Assembly: GCF_963676285.1 (NCBI RefSeq)
Contig: NZ_OY781063.1
Location: 372,001-436,000, forward strand
From: an uncultured Sphaerochaeta sp.
GTDB taxonomy: Bacteria > Spirochaetota > Spirochaetia > Sphaerochaetales > Sphaerochaetaceae
DNA: 64,000 nt
Reading direction: 5' to 3'
Shown here: piece by piece, positions 35,004 through 43,801 of the stretch
Layout: each line of letters opens with the position of its first letter
Position numbering within the stretch: the first letter of the stretch is position 1
Made by a program: the position numbers and the translations under genes
The notes under the pieces: generated by a model
The model's database searches: none
The model's input: the letters and a program-made list of their open reading frames with translations, nothing else
Told to the model about the DNA's origin: nothing

Positions 35004-36038
35004 ATGCAATGGTTACCCATCTCTGCCAAGGAGAGCAAGATATTGACTGATCAAGTGGTTTGTTACCAGAAAGATCGGTCCAATACTACGCTCTATCATA
35101 CAGTGCACAACAAGACACAGCAAATTCTCTACTCCCTCCCCTATTATCTGCATTTACTTGAGGAAGAAGATCTCAGTGACTTTCTCTTGTACTGTTATAA
35201 AACCATTGATTACTATCTTACTTCATATAGGATTGGCAGGTTATCCTACATAGGATACCTCTCCCAGGTAGTACGTAAACGAACCAAATATTTCATCTCC
35301 CAGAAACAAGCTAATTCCATCAGGGACAGACTCATCTGCGAAATCGAGCCATTCACCAATGCTCAACTCTGGAGTGAGCCGGAGATGACCGCAGAGACTG
35401 CATCCTATACAACATTCAAAGACCTTCTGGTCTCACAGATGGAATCTCTCCCTGAATTATTCAATCGTCTCCTCTATGAACGCAAGGCTAGCCAAGAGGT
35501 GCTTGATGAACGCCTCCAGCAGCTTAAGAGAGAGATCTCGACACCCGTGAACAGGAAACGATTCCTTATCGTGCTTACCCTCTCTCCAGGGCTTGCCAGC
35601 CAACATTTGCTTGAGAAACTCGCAGATATTCTTGAAGTTGATTCACATCTACTCTGTCGGTACCTCAACACAGCAAACCTTATGCTTGAAGAGAAGCGAC
35701 GATGCAAAGAAGCGTTCACCTCTACAAGCAACCGTCACTTCAGACGATTGCTTGAGATTGAGAATAGCCTTCAAACAGAGACTGATGCAAAGACGCTTGA
35801 ACGACTGGAAGCGTTACGATGCTGGACCATAGGAGTATACAAGACAAAAGTGAACCAGATAAGGAAGATGGAGTTTCGCTTGAGTCACCATCAAGTAGGA
35901 GAATTATTGCATATTCCCAAGGGAACCATCGACAGTTCAGTACACTATATGAAGCGTGTTCTCTCTCAGTATATGGACGAACAATCTGACATTGAGTATC
36001 TTAAGGACCATGAATATTTTGTTGGCATCAAACAATGA
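35004..36038 (+). CDS. Divergent sigma-factor-like protein of unknown function
   Basis: 344 residues. I do not recognise a named family. Residues about 56-100 (DLSDFLLYCYKTIDYYL, then GYLSQVVRKRTKYF) resemble sigma-70 region 2, and residues 293-323 (LSHHQVGELLHIPKGTI, then DSSVHYMKRVLSQY) resemble the region 4 helix-turn-helix of ECF-type sigma factors. About 190 helical, charged residues lie between, more than in a normal ECF factor. It could be an extremely divergent sigma factor, an anti-sigma mimic or a DNA-binding relic. AAGGAGG lies 8-14 bases before the start. Its end overlaps rdgB by 29 bases. Confidence 0.7.
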   Translation: MQWLPISAKESKILTDQVVCYQKDRSNTTLYHTVHNKTQQILYSLPYYLHLLEEEDLSDFLLYCYKTIDYYLTSYRIGRLSYIGYLSQVVRKRTKYFISQKQANSIRDRLICEIEPFTNAQLWSEPEMTAETASYTTFKDLLVSQMESLPELFNRLLYERKASQEVLDERLQQLKREISTPVNRKRFLIVLTLSPGLASQHLLEKLADILEVDSHLLCRYLNTANLMLEEKRRCKEAFTSTSNRHFRRLLEIENSLQTETDAKTLERLEALRCWTIGVYKTKVNQIRKMEFRLSHHQVGELLHIPKGTIDSSVHYMKRVLSQYMDEQSDIEYLKDHEYFVGIKQ

Positions 36039-36615
36039 GCATAAGAAAGAGGAATTTTCCAGGATTCTCACCGATCATACCATCGTACTGCCAAAAGAGC
36101 TGGGTATCGATTTTGACTTTGAGGAAGAGTCAGAAACATTCAGTGAGAATGCACTAGGAAAGGCCAGGGCATTGGCCTCCCAGGCACCCGAAGGGTACAA
36201 GATCCTGGCAGATGATTCAGGCCTCTGCGTCGACGCACTTGACGGCAGGCCGGGGGTAAGAACCGCCCGTTACGGCCTGGAGACATTCGGAAGAATGCTG
36301 GAAAGTGAAGAAAGGAACGAGTTCCTCCTGAAGAATCTTGCTCACCTGGAAAAGAAAGAGGAGCGGAGTGCACAATTTGTATGTGCCTTGGCATTTGTGA
36401 TGGGAGGGAGAAGAGAGTTCACCTTCTGTGAGGCTGTAGATGGGTTCATTGCCAAAGAGAGCTATGGGATGGGCGGGTTTGGTTACGATCCCGTTTTCAT
36501 CGTTAAGGAAGCAGGAAGAACCATGGCAGAACTTTCAGAGGAAGAAAAAGACCGCTACAGCCACCGTGGAAGAGCTACCCGTCACTTGATTACCTTGTTA
36601 GGAGAAATTTCATGA
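36010..36615 (+). CDS. rdgB: Non-canonical purine NTP pyrophosphatase (ITPase/XTPase)
   Basis: 201 residues from MNILLASNNEHKKEEF. The HAM1 family motifs are SNNEHKKEEF, FSENALGKARAL, ILADDSGLCVDALDGRPGV and GGFGYDPVF, then SHRGRA. It hydrolyses ITP, dITP and XTP to keep them out of nucleic acids. The start overlaps the sigma-like gene and the stop overlaps the pepF start (ATGA), so these genes are translationally linked. Confidence 0.93.
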   Translation: MNILLASNNEHKKEEFSRILTDHTIVLPKELGIDFDFEEESETFSENALGKARALASQAPEGYKILADDSGLCVDALDGRPGVRTARYGLETFGRMLESEERNEFLLKNLAHLEKKEERSAQFVCALAFVMGGRREFTFCEAVDGFIAKESYGMGGFGYDPVFIVKEAGRTMAELSEEEKDRYSHRGRATRHLITLLGEIS

Positions 36616-38393
36616 GTATACAGACACGAGCAGAACAACTTGAGAAGAATACCTGGGACCTTACCAGCCTCTTTGCAGATGCTGCAGATTGGGAAGCAGC
36701 AACGGAAGCGATGAAGCAACGTATTGCTGAGGCGCCTGGTTTGAAGGGATCCCTTGAGAAAGGAAAAGATTCATTCCTGGCTACCATGAGGTGGTATGAA
36801 GAAACAGGCATTCTTCTAGAACGTATTTATAACTGGGCTTTCCTGGGATATGCCTCTGATGCCTCTGATAACACCAATGTCAAACGGTACAGCCTATCGG
36901 CCAGTCTCCTGAGCCAGCTCTCTGCAGCAATGGCATTCTTTGACCCTGAACTGCTCGGAATTGCAGATGAGATTATAGATGGATACCTGAACGATGAGGA
37001 CTTTGCTCCCTACCGTGTCTATATAGAGAAAGCAAGACGGTTCAAAGCCCATGTGCTGAGTGAGGGGGAGGAGCGTCTTCTCGCTCTGCAAAGCGAAGTT
37101 GCTTCCACACCACGTTCCACGTTCAGCGACCTAACCAATGTTGATTTTGACTTTGGAGAGATCGACGGAAAACCTCTCACCCAGAGCTCCTTGAGCTCGT
37201 TCCTCATGCAAGAGGATAGAGCAGTGAGGGAACGGGCCTACAAGCAGTTCTACGGGGTGTATGAGAAGAGCAAACATGCCATCGCACGGCTCTACGAGGG
37301 ACAGGTAAAGCAGGACATCTTCCGGGCCAAGGCAAGAGGATATGAGAGTTGCAGGGAGATGGCACTGTTCCCGGATAATGTACCGGTATCTGTATATGAC
37401 AACCTGATCAAGGCTGTCCACGATGCACTGCCTACCCTTCATCGCTACTACAGGATGAGGGCAAAGCTCCTTGGTTTGGAGAAACTTTCCCATTGGGATG
37501 TCTATGTTCCTCTGGTAAAGGGAGTAACCAGAGAAACCCCTTATGAGGAAGCGGTTTCCATGATCGGGGAAGCACTTGCACCGCTTGGCAGTGAGTATGT
37601 ACAGACCATCACAGACGGGCTGACAAAAGACAGGTGGGTAGACCGCTATGAGAACAAAGGCAAACGAAGTGGTGCATTCAGCAGCGGTACATTTACCAGC
37701 AAGCCCTATATTCTCCTTAACTACAAGGAGGACGTGCTGCGTGATGTCTTTACGGTAGCCCACGAAGGGGGACACTCAATGCATAGCTATTACAGTGCAA
37801 AGAACAATCCCTATTTCCACTATGACTATACTATCTTCGAGGCAGAAGTTGCTTCTACCTTCAATGAGCAACTGCTGGCCAAGTATATGATCGACCATGC
37901 AACTGATGATCGGATGAAAGCTTATATCATCGGAAAACAGATTGATGATATCGTAGCCACACTCTTCAGACAGACGATGTTTGCCGAGTATGAGATGATC
38001 ATCCACAGGGAAGCAGAGAAAGACGTACCGATCACCCTCGAGCTACTGAGAAGCGAGTACCGCAAGCTGCTGGAGCTGTATTTCGGGGACGCGGTCTCCT
38101 TTGCAGAAGAAAGCGATCTTGAGGGACTGAGGATTCCTCACTTCTACAGCCCGTTCTATGTCTACAAGTATGCAACAGGATTGAGTGCTTCCATAGCCCT
38201 CAGCAAGAAAGTGCTCAATGGGACAGAGCAAGAGAGGCAGTCGTACCTCGACTTCCTGCGTAGTGGAGGCAGCCTCTACCCCATTGAATCACTACGGAAA
38301 GCTGGTGTTGATATGCAGAAGGAAGAGCCTGTAAAGGATGCTCTTTCCACCTTCTCATCCCTTCTGGACCAGGCTGAAAGCCTGCTCTCGTAA
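36612..38393 (+). CDS. pepF: Oligoendopeptidase F (M3 family)
   Basis: 593 residues, typical length. The zinc motif is HEGGHSMHSY (HExxH), with the third ligand Glu in YTIFEAEVASTFNEQLL about 25 residues later. The N-terminal oligopeptidase region begins TRAEQLEKNTWDLTSLF. It cleaves peptides of roughly 7-17 residues in the cytoplasm. Last gene of the run beginning with the sigma-like protein. Confidence 0.94.
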   Translation: MSIQTRAEQLEKNTWDLTSLFADAADWEAATEAMKQRIAEAPGLKGSLEKGKDSFLATMRWYEETGILLERIYNWAFLGYASDASDNTNVKRYSLSASLLSQLSAAMAFFDPELLGIADEIIDGYLNDEDFAPYRVYIEKARRFKAHVLSEGEERLLALQSEVASTPRSTFSDLTNVDFDFGEIDGKPLTQSSLSSFLMQEDRAVRERAYKQFYGVYEKSKHAIARLYEGQVKQDIFRAKARGYESCREMALFPDNVPVSVYDNLIKAVHDALPTLHRYYRMRAKLLGLEKLSHWDVYVPLVKGVTRETPYEEAVSMIGEALAPLGSEYVQTITDGLTKDRWVDRYENKGKRSGAFSSGTFTSKPYILLNYKEDVLRDVFTVAHEGGHSMHSYYSAKNNPYFHYDYTIFEAEVASTFNEQLLAKYMIDHATDDRMKAYIIGKQIDDIVATLFRQTMFAEYEMIIHREAEKDVPITLELLRSEYRKLLELYFGDAVSFAEESDLEGLRIPHFYSPFYVYKYATGLSASIALSKKVLNGTEQERQSYLDFLRSGGSLYPIESLRKAGVDMQKEEPVKDALSTFSSLLDQAESLLS

Positions 38394-38421
38394 ATGTTGC
38401 ACTCAATTTTCAAAAGAGGGC

Positions 38422-38449
38422 TTGACGAGCTCCCCGCCCTTGTTGTATT
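38422..38449 (+). promoter_or_regulatory. Candidate promoter of tRNA-Leu(GAG)
   Basis: TTGACG (38422-38427), 16 bases, TGTATT (38444-38449), about 40 bases upstream of the tRNA. Confidence 0.5.
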
Positions 38450-38490
38450 GTTGGCACGTTCACTTCAAGAGCGAACAATACTTCAAGAAT

Positions 38491-38575
38491 GCGGTAGTGG
38501 TGGAATTTGGTAGACACGCTAGCTTGAGGTGCTAGTGGGAGAAATCTTGTGCTGGTTCAAGTCCAGTCTACCGCA
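38491..38575 (+). tRNA. tRNA-Leu (GAG)
   Basis: Class II tRNA of 85 bases. Acceptor GCGGTAG/CTACCGC, anticodon loop TTGAGGT with anticodon GAG, long variable arm, T-arm TGGTTCAAGTCCA, discriminator A. An integrase remnant lies 120 bases downstream. Confidence 0.95.
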
Positions 38576-38581
38576 CTTAAT

Positions 38582-38627
38582 AACCCTTTTCTGTTTAACG
38601 AAATAAACAGAAGAGGGTTTTTCTTTT
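38582..38627 (+). terminator. Rho-independent terminator after tRNA-Leu
   Basis: CCCTTTTCTGTTTA pairs with TAAACAGAAGAGGG (one G-U) around a 6-base loop, followed by TTTTTCTTTTT. Confidence 0.88.
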
Positions 38628-38695
38628 TAGCCCTTTTTTCTGTATCACCCGTAATGCTGTACACATAAATGTACTCAAAAGGAGAAAAAGGCGTT

Positions 38696-38752
38696 ATGAA
38701 GCAACAATTCACTCTCTCGAGGCGAAATGGAATTTGGTACTACTTCGCTTAA
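38696..38752 (+). pseudogene. N-terminal stub of a tyrosine-recombinase/integrase-like gene
   Basis: An 18-codon reading frame with AAGGAGAAA upstream encodes MKQQFTLSRRNGIWYYFA and then a stop. This resembles the first strand of phage- or island-type integrases (MKxPFTLxRRxxxWYY). Nothing further of the gene is recognisable up to the next gene. The position just downstream of a tRNA-Leu gene, the usual integration target, supports the idea of a decayed island. The assignment rests on a short segment. Confidence 0.4.
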
Positions 38753-38902
38753 CGGCAACACCACTGTACCGCAATCACTGTCACGATTTTCACTCCTGAT
38801 GTATCCCAGGAAACATTTCATCACCAAAACATAAGAACACTAAACAGATCAAATGAAAACATCAGGCATATGGATTCCGCTTACGTTTATAAGATTACAT
38901 GC

Positions 38903-38932
38903 TTGACAAATTTATCGTTATACGATAAATTT
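38903..38932 (+). promoter_or_regulatory. Promoter with an overlapping palindromic operator for the DUF2975-XRE pair
   Basis: TTGACA (38903-38908), 17-base spacer, TAAATT (38926-38931). The perfect inverted repeat AAATTTATCGT-TAT-ACGATAAATTT (38908-38932) fills the spacer between the two boxes. A bound dimer would block RNA polymerase. The small XRE protein encoded downstream is the obvious candidate ligand. Confidence 0.8.
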
Positions 38933-38968
38933 TTCCTGTAATTCAATACTTATTACATGGAGTACAAT

Positions 38969-39520
38969 ATGACTCACTATAAAAATCCATTCCTAAAACC
39001 TATTCTGGTGCTGCTTACTGCCAGCATTATCCTCGGCAGTATCGCTCTTGTTGTTCTGGCTGCCTATCTCATTATTGCACCCATAACCAGCTCTGTTTCC
39101 CAGGTTACCCTCCCGGTTCTGATGCAGAATGGACTTCAGTTTGCAGTTCCTGTCCATGCTGAGAGCGCAGGTATGTATAGCATCTATTCTCTAGTGGTGG
39201 TGATTACCCTCTTCTTATCACTTCTTTTTCTCTTCTTCCTAAGAAAAGCAGTAGTTTCCCTTTCTAAAAAGAATGGTTTTACCGAGTTGCTGCCGCAAGC
39301 TTTTCGTTCGATGGGGCTGCTGTTGTTGCTTGCAACCTACCTAAGGCAGTTCCATCTCTATCTTTTCCTGCAACTTGCGGGCCCTGATGCTCATCAATTA
39401 CTGCACTTCAGCTTCACCCCCATTACCTCTGAGGTACTGTATGCCTTGGCACTCCTTGCCTTGGGAAAAGTATTCTCCTACGCTCTGTACCTGCAGAGTG
39501 AATATGAACAAACGGTATAG
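38969..39520 (+). CDS. DUF2975 membrane protein
   Basis: 183 residues from MTHYKNPFLKPILVLL; GGAG lies 6 bases before this ATG, which is preferred over the ATG at 38957. Four membrane spans are visible (about residues 10-35, 60-85, 105-125 and 150-175), as in DUF2975 proteins. These are regularly encoded beside a small XRE regulator, as here, with 9 bases between the genes. The function is unknown; a sensing role upstream of the regulator is an attractive guess. Confidence 0.82.
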   Translation: MTHYKNPFLKPILVLLTASIILGSIALVVLAAYLIIAPITSSVSQVTLPVLMQNGLQFAVPVHAESAGMYSIYSLVVVITLFLSLLFLFFLRKAVVSLSKKNGFTELLPQAFRSMGLLLLLATYLRQFHLYLFLQLAGPDAHQLLHFSFTPITSEVLYALALLALGKVFSYALYLQSEYEQTV

Positions 39521-39529
39521 GTACACAAT

Positions 39530-39736
39530 ATGCCCATCATCATACGCCTCGATAGAGTGCTGGCCGATCGAAAGATGTCACTAACTGAGTTATCAGAGAA
39601 GGTTGGTATCACCATGGCAAACCTTTCAAACCTCAAGACAGGAAAAATCAGTGCTGTCAGGTTGGCAACCATGGAAGCCATCTGCAGACATCTGGCATGC
39701 CAACCAGGTGATCTGTTTGAGTATGTGGAGGATTAG
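39530..39736 (+). CDS. Small XRE-family helix-turn-helix regulator
   Basis: 68 residues, essentially a single HTH domain of the Cro/YozG type: LSELSEKVGITMANLSNLKTG-like residues, then ATMEAICRHLACQPGDLFEY. Such short regulators usually repress their own operon together with the DUF2975 partner. The palindrome overlapping the promoter upstream is the expected binding site. The gene is convergent with the transposase. Confidence 0.9.
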   Translation: MPIIIRLDRVLADRKMSLTELSEKVGITMANLSNLKTGKISAVRLATMEAICRHLACQPGDLFEYVED

Positions 39737-39744
39737 CGGTCTCT

Positions 39745-41304
39745 CTAGGCTTCTTCCACCTCAATACCAAGCTTCCCGAGAATCTCCTTGGCTTGTTCAT
39801 TCAGCTCACTCCTATACGGAGTATCATTCTCCCTGAATGTTACTTCCTGAACTTCCATAACCGTAAAAAGTGCTTGGCTCAGGCTGTAATCGCTATCTTT
39901 TAGCTTCCCCATCAGTTTTTGACGAATGATTTCAGAGATGAGCTGGAGAAACACCCTGCCAGGAAAATACTGGGGGGACTGGATGTGCAACAATCTACAG
40001 TCCTCTTGGTTCATGAGGTTATTGAATCGATGCTCGAAGTCATTACGCTGTTCATACTTGGCAAGAGCCTGCTCTGCTGAGAGCCCTGTGTTTGTGATCA
40101 CTGCCCAGAAACCTGCCTGGGAGGCCTCAAAGGTTCTCAGCGGATCTCGACTCAGACTCACCCTGTTACTTCCATTGGGTCGTTTTCGCACCTTGAAATA
40201 GGTTTCATAGAGACGGGCATGCTCCTCAAGAGGCACCTCAAACTCCAACTCTCGTTTGCATCTACCCAACAAGGAGAGGAGATTGCTCCGCTGGTTCTCC
40301 CGCCACTGCTCATCATAATAGAGATGAATAGTAAGAGACTCCTCTTCCAGGAAGGGTGCAGGGAGACTCAGACTCCTCAGCTCCCTACCCTTGCAATCAT
40401 AGAGGATTGTACCTTGTAGGATCTCATCACGATGTTTTTCAATGAATTGCTCCAACCATCGCTTTCGCGTTGGGATGCGGATAATGAACCGATAGCCTAA
40501 CTCCACCAACTCCTGAATCCTGGGGACTGAGAAATATCTGCGATTAAGCATCAATACCGTATCGGTATCGACTTCCAGCGTATCCATCACATTGGCGATG
40601 GTCTTGCTGCTGAGCATGGTCCCATCCAGAATCTGAAACGAATAAGGAATGTGGTTATCACCATGGGCAAGCAAGATGATGGTATTTTGTTCCAATGCCT
40701 CAATATCACGGTTATAACCATACTGCAGGAATGGGTTATGATTCTGATAACTGGCTGTACTGCAAAGGTCAAAGAGGATTTCACTAGAACTCTCATCAAA
40801 TTCCTCCAAACAACGTTGTCCCCAGATCCTGAGAAACTCAGCATCCAGTGAGCGGAGGATTCCCTGCATATCCGACAAGCTCTCTACATGTCTATAAATT
40901 CCCTGTTTCCAATGGGTAGCATAGGAGATGGGATTGTTTGAACTGATCAAGTACCAAGCAAGATGCAGGAGTTTCTCTGCCTTCTCCTGGCTCATGAGTG
41001 GATGCAGCCACTCTCTTAGGCTGAGTTCCTTTTCAATGACTTCCTGCAACTTTTCAAACGCATAGGGTCGGAAAGAGGGAATCGCCTTAACTGTCTCCGT
41101 TCCTTGACTCTCCAGTTCCTGTTGATAGGTAGGGTTATAGATCGGCTCTCCTGTTACTCCATCAAGTTTACCGATACATCGACGTTTATGCCGTGTCTGT
41201 TTTTTATCAGGGTCCCAGTAGTACTGGTCCTCGTATAAATAGGTGACATGATTCTTCTTATTGACAATTTCAATGACTTTGGGATGCGATAATTTCGAAA
41301 CCAT
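39745..41304 (-). CDS. IS1634/IS4-superfamily DDE transposase, possibly catalytically impaired
   Basis: 519 residues from MVSKLSHPKVIEIVNKKNH; a TTG start at 41340 is also open. The pattern with a first Asp in ILFDLCSTASY and a late YEQRNDFEHRFNNL (the Y-x2-R-x3-E motif) matches IS1634-like transposases. The second catalytic position, normally the Asp of a DRG(Y/F) segment, reads LMLNRRYFS, with Asn. That suggests loss of activity or domestication. I found no terminal inverted repeats or target duplication. It sits between the XRE gene and the ABC transporter in a region with other mobile traces. Confidence 0.75.
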   Translation of the reverse strand: MVSKLSHPKVIEIVNKKNHVTYLYEDQYYWDPDKKQTRHKRRCIGKLDGVTGEPIYNPTYQQELESQGTETVKAIPSFRPYAFEKLQEVIEKELSLREWLHPLMSQEKAEKLLHLAWYLISSNNPISYATHWKQGIYRHVESLSDMQGILRSLDAEFLRIWGQRCLEEFDESSSEILFDLCSTASYQNHNPFLQYGYNRDIEALEQNTIILLAHGDNHIPYSFQILDGTMLSSKTIANVMDTLEVDTDTVLMLNRRYFSVPRIQELVELGYRFIIRIPTRKRWLEQFIEKHRDEILQGTILYDCKGRELRSLSLPAPFLEEESLTIHLYYDEQWRENQRSNLLSLLGRCKRELEFEVPLEEHARLYETYFKVRKRPNGSNRVSLSRDPLRTFEASQAGFWAVITNTGLSAEQALAKYEQRNDFEHRFNNLMNQEDCRLLHIQSPQYFPGRVFLQLISEIIRQKLMGKLKDSDYSLSQALFTVMEVQEVTFRENDTPYRSELNEQAKEILGKLGIEVEEA

Positions 41305-41496
41305 GTTATAATTTATAGCATTCTTTTTCTCTTTAATCAAGACTAAAGTACCCCTAGCAAACTATTTATAGCTGACCATGTTATAAACAGTATTAACTCA
41401 CAAAGCATTAAGGGTAAAGTAATAGCATTTTTACAGTTGTATGAAACAGGTATTCATTGTTACAATTCTATATCATTTTTTTCAAAGGAGTTTATT

Positions 41497-42282
41497 TTGA
41501 AAAATACGAACAAATTGTATCGAAAGTTGCTTATTATTGGATTGATGTTACTGATTTCGCTTCCTGCCTTGGTCGCACAAGGTCAAACGGAAACTACAAA
41601 TACCATCACTTTCGCTGGTTCCGGTGGATACCCTCCATTCAACTATATGACGGAAGACGGGGACATCATCGGCTTTGATGTCGATGTTGCTGCTGAAATC
41701 GCCAACCGCCTGGACATGGAACTGGAATACGTAGCCACTGCATGGGACGGCATTGTTGAAGGTCTCAGAGCAAAACGCTATGACGGAATCCTGGGCAGTA
41801 TGGGAATCACAGAAGAACGTGAGGCAGTCATCGACTTCTCCATCCCTTACTATTACAGTGGTCCACAGTTGATAGCCATGAAGGATGGAGGTATCAATTC
41901 TGTTGAAGACCTTACCAGTGACAACACCCTTGGGCTTGTAACTGGCACCACCTTTGAGAATGACGCAAAGAATCTTGGTACCAAGGTTAAGCTCTATGAA
42001 GATGACAACCAGACCTTGATTGAACTGCTCAACGGTCGTGTTGACGGTGTCCTGACCGACAGGATTGTTGGACTGAATGCAATCAACCAGCTGAAGGATG
42101 GGGACAAGCTTACACTCGTGGGATCAGTACTCCGCAGTGAAGTAATGGGCATTGGATTCCATGAGGATGACGATGAGCTCCGTGAGCAGGTCAATGCTGC
42201 ACTCAACGATATGTTTGCCGATGGCACCATGAAACAGATTAGTGAAAAGTGGTTCAACGGTGAAGACATTACCGTAGAGTAA
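41497..42282 (+). CDS. Polar amino-acid ABC transporter substrate-binding protein
   Basis: 261 residues with a TTG start chosen because AAAGGAG lies 7 bases upstream and an N-terminal signal sequence follows immediately (YRKLLIIGLMLLISLPALVA, cleavage near Ala-Gln). The mature part is SBP family 3, with GGYPPFNYMTEDGDIIGFDVDV-type residues, DGIVEGLRAKRYDGILGSM and SIPYYYSG. It delivers an amino acid to the permease encoded next. The specificity is unclear. It is the first gene of a three-gene operon with permease and ATPase. Confidence 0.92.
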   Translation: MKNTNKLYRKLLIIGLMLLISLPALVAQGQTETTNTITFAGSGGYPPFNYMTEDGDIIGFDVDVAAEIANRLDMELEYVATAWDGIVEGLRAKRYDGILGSMGITEEREAVIDFSIPYYYSGPQLIAMKDGGINSVEDLTSDNTLGLVTGTTFENDAKNLGTKVKLYEDDNQTLIELLNGRVDGVLTDRIVGLNAINQLKDGDKLTLVGSVLRSEVMGIGFHEDDDELREQVNAALNDMFADGTMKQISEKWFNGEDITVE

Positions 42283-42296
42283 GGGAGAATCCTAGA

Positions 42297-42965
42297 ATGA
42301 GTATATTACCATGGGATCTAACGGTGATTCCCCAGCGTTTTTTCCAATTCGCTGATGCAGCACTCTATACGCTACAGATCACCTTTTTCGGGATTCTACT
42401 TGGTCTTATTATTGGATTGGTGGCCGCTCTCGGCCGCCTTTCCAAACGTCAATGGGTAAGTGCCATCAGTAGAGCTTACATCTTCCTCATCAGAGGAACA
42501 CCTCTGCTGGTGCAGTTGTTCATCATTTACTACGGACTTACTAGCATTGTAACCATCGATCCTATTCCCTCTGCGATCATCGCACTTGGTGTCCATAATG
42601 GTGCGTACATTGCTGAGATTTTCCGTGGGTCCATCCAGTCCATCGATTACGGGCAGATGGAAGCTGCTCGAAGCCTGGGCATGACCCAGGGGAAGGCAAT
42701 GCAACGTATTGTGCTCCCACAAGCCTTCAAGCGAGCTGTTCCCCCATTGGGCAACCAGTTGATCATCGCATTGAAGGACAGCAGCCTTGCATCTACTATT
42801 GCCGTTCCAGAGCTTATGCTCAAGGGAAGGCAGATGGGCTCTTCCTCCTTCATGTACATGGAGATGTTCCTTATTGTCGGCATCTGGTACCTGATCATGA
42901 CAAGCCTGCTCTCATTCGTGATGCATCGCATCGAACAAAGATTGAAGGTGAGTGACCATGACTAA
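42297..42965 (+). CDS. Amino-acid ABC transporter permease
   Basis: 222 residues of the HisM/GlnP type with about five spans. [20 protein letters not shown] opens the membrane domain, [15 protein letters not shown] is the family signature, and the EAA loop is [17 protein letters not shown]. The stop overlaps the ATPase start. Confidence 0.94.
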   Translation: MSILPWDLTVIPQRFFQFADAALYTLQITFFGILLGLIIGLVAALGRLSKRQWVSAISRAYIFLIRGTPLLVQLFIIYYGLTSIVTIDPIPSAIIALGVHNGAYIAEIFRGSIQSIDYGQMEAARSLGMTQGKAMQRIVLPQAFKRAVPPLGNQLIIALKDSSLASTIAVPELMLKGRQMGSSSFMYMEMFLIVGIWYLIMTSLLSFVMHRIEQRLKVSDHD

Positions 42966-43731
42966 ACAAACACACAAGACAGATGAAACAATCCTGAAAA
43001 TAGAACATCTCAAGAAGTGGTTCGGTGACCTGGAAGTTCTCAAGGACATCAACCTCGAAGTTAAGCGGGGCGAAGTGGTGGTAATCATTGGCGCCTCGGG
43101 AAGTGGAAAAAGCACGCTGCTGCGCTGTGTAAACTTTCTGGAGAAAGCCCAGAAAGGGAAGATTTACGTAGATGGCAAGCGGGTGAAGCAACAGGAAAAA
43201 CAACTGAACAAGGTCCGTCAGGGTCTTGGGATGGTTTTCCAGCACTTCAACCTCTTCCCCCACATGACGGTCATCGGCAATGTGATGGAAGGAATGGTAC
43301 ATGTCAAGAAAATGCCCAAGGAGAAAGCAAGGAAGAAAGGCCTCGAGATTCTCGAGCAGGTTGGACTGAGCGACAAAGCGGATGTCTACCCAGCCATGCT
43401 TAGTGGTGGACAGAAGCAACGTGTCGCCATTGCCCGTGCGCTTGCCATGGAACCAGAGATCATGCTTTTTGACGAACCTACCAGCGCACTCGATCCAGAG
43501 CTGGTTGGTGAGGTGCTGTCGGTCATGACTGACCTTGCAAACAAGGGGATGACGATGTTGGTGGTAACCCATGAGATGTGGTTCGCCAAGGAGGTCGCAG
43601 ACCGTGTCATCTTCATGGATGAAGGAGTCATCCTTGAGGAAGCTCCCCCTGAGGAGATGTTCAGCGCCCCGAAGGAAGAGCGCACCCTAGCCTTCCTGAA
43701 GCAGGTACTTCCCCCACAGGATGATGAATAG
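42958..43731 (+). CDS. Amino-acid ABC transporter ATP-binding protein
   Basis: 257 residues from [20 protein letters not shown]. Walker [11 protein letters not shown]-loop [12 protein letters not shown], signature [15 protein letters not shown], Walker [15 protein letters not shown] and the H-loop VVTHEMWFA are all intact. It powers the importer. The ATG overlaps the permease stop; a GTG at 42952 is also possible. A terminator follows. Confidence 0.95.
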   Translation: MTKQTHKTDETILKIEHLKKWFGDLEVLKDINLEVKRGEVVVIIGASGSGKSTLLRCVNFLEKAQKGKIYVDGKRVKQQEKQLNKVRQGLGMVFQHFNLFPHMTVIGNVMEGMVHVKKMPKEKARKKGLEILEQVGLSDKADVYPAMLSGGQKQRVAIARALAMEPEIMLFDEPTSALDPELVGEVLSVMTDLANKGMTMLVVTHEMWFAKEVADRVIFMDEGVILEEAPPEEMFSAPKEERTLAFLKQVLPPQDDE

Positions 43732-43757
43732 ACCCGTACATTTATAACCTTATATTC

Positions 43758-43791
43758 AGACCCCTTGGCCTATGCGGCAGGGGGTTTTTTT
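43758..43791 (+). terminator. Rho-independent terminator of the ABC transporter operon
   Basis: CCCC and GCC pair with GGC and GGGG through a small bulge around TATGC, followed by seven T residues. Confidence 0.8.
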
Positions 43792-43801
43792 CATTCCTTG
43801 C

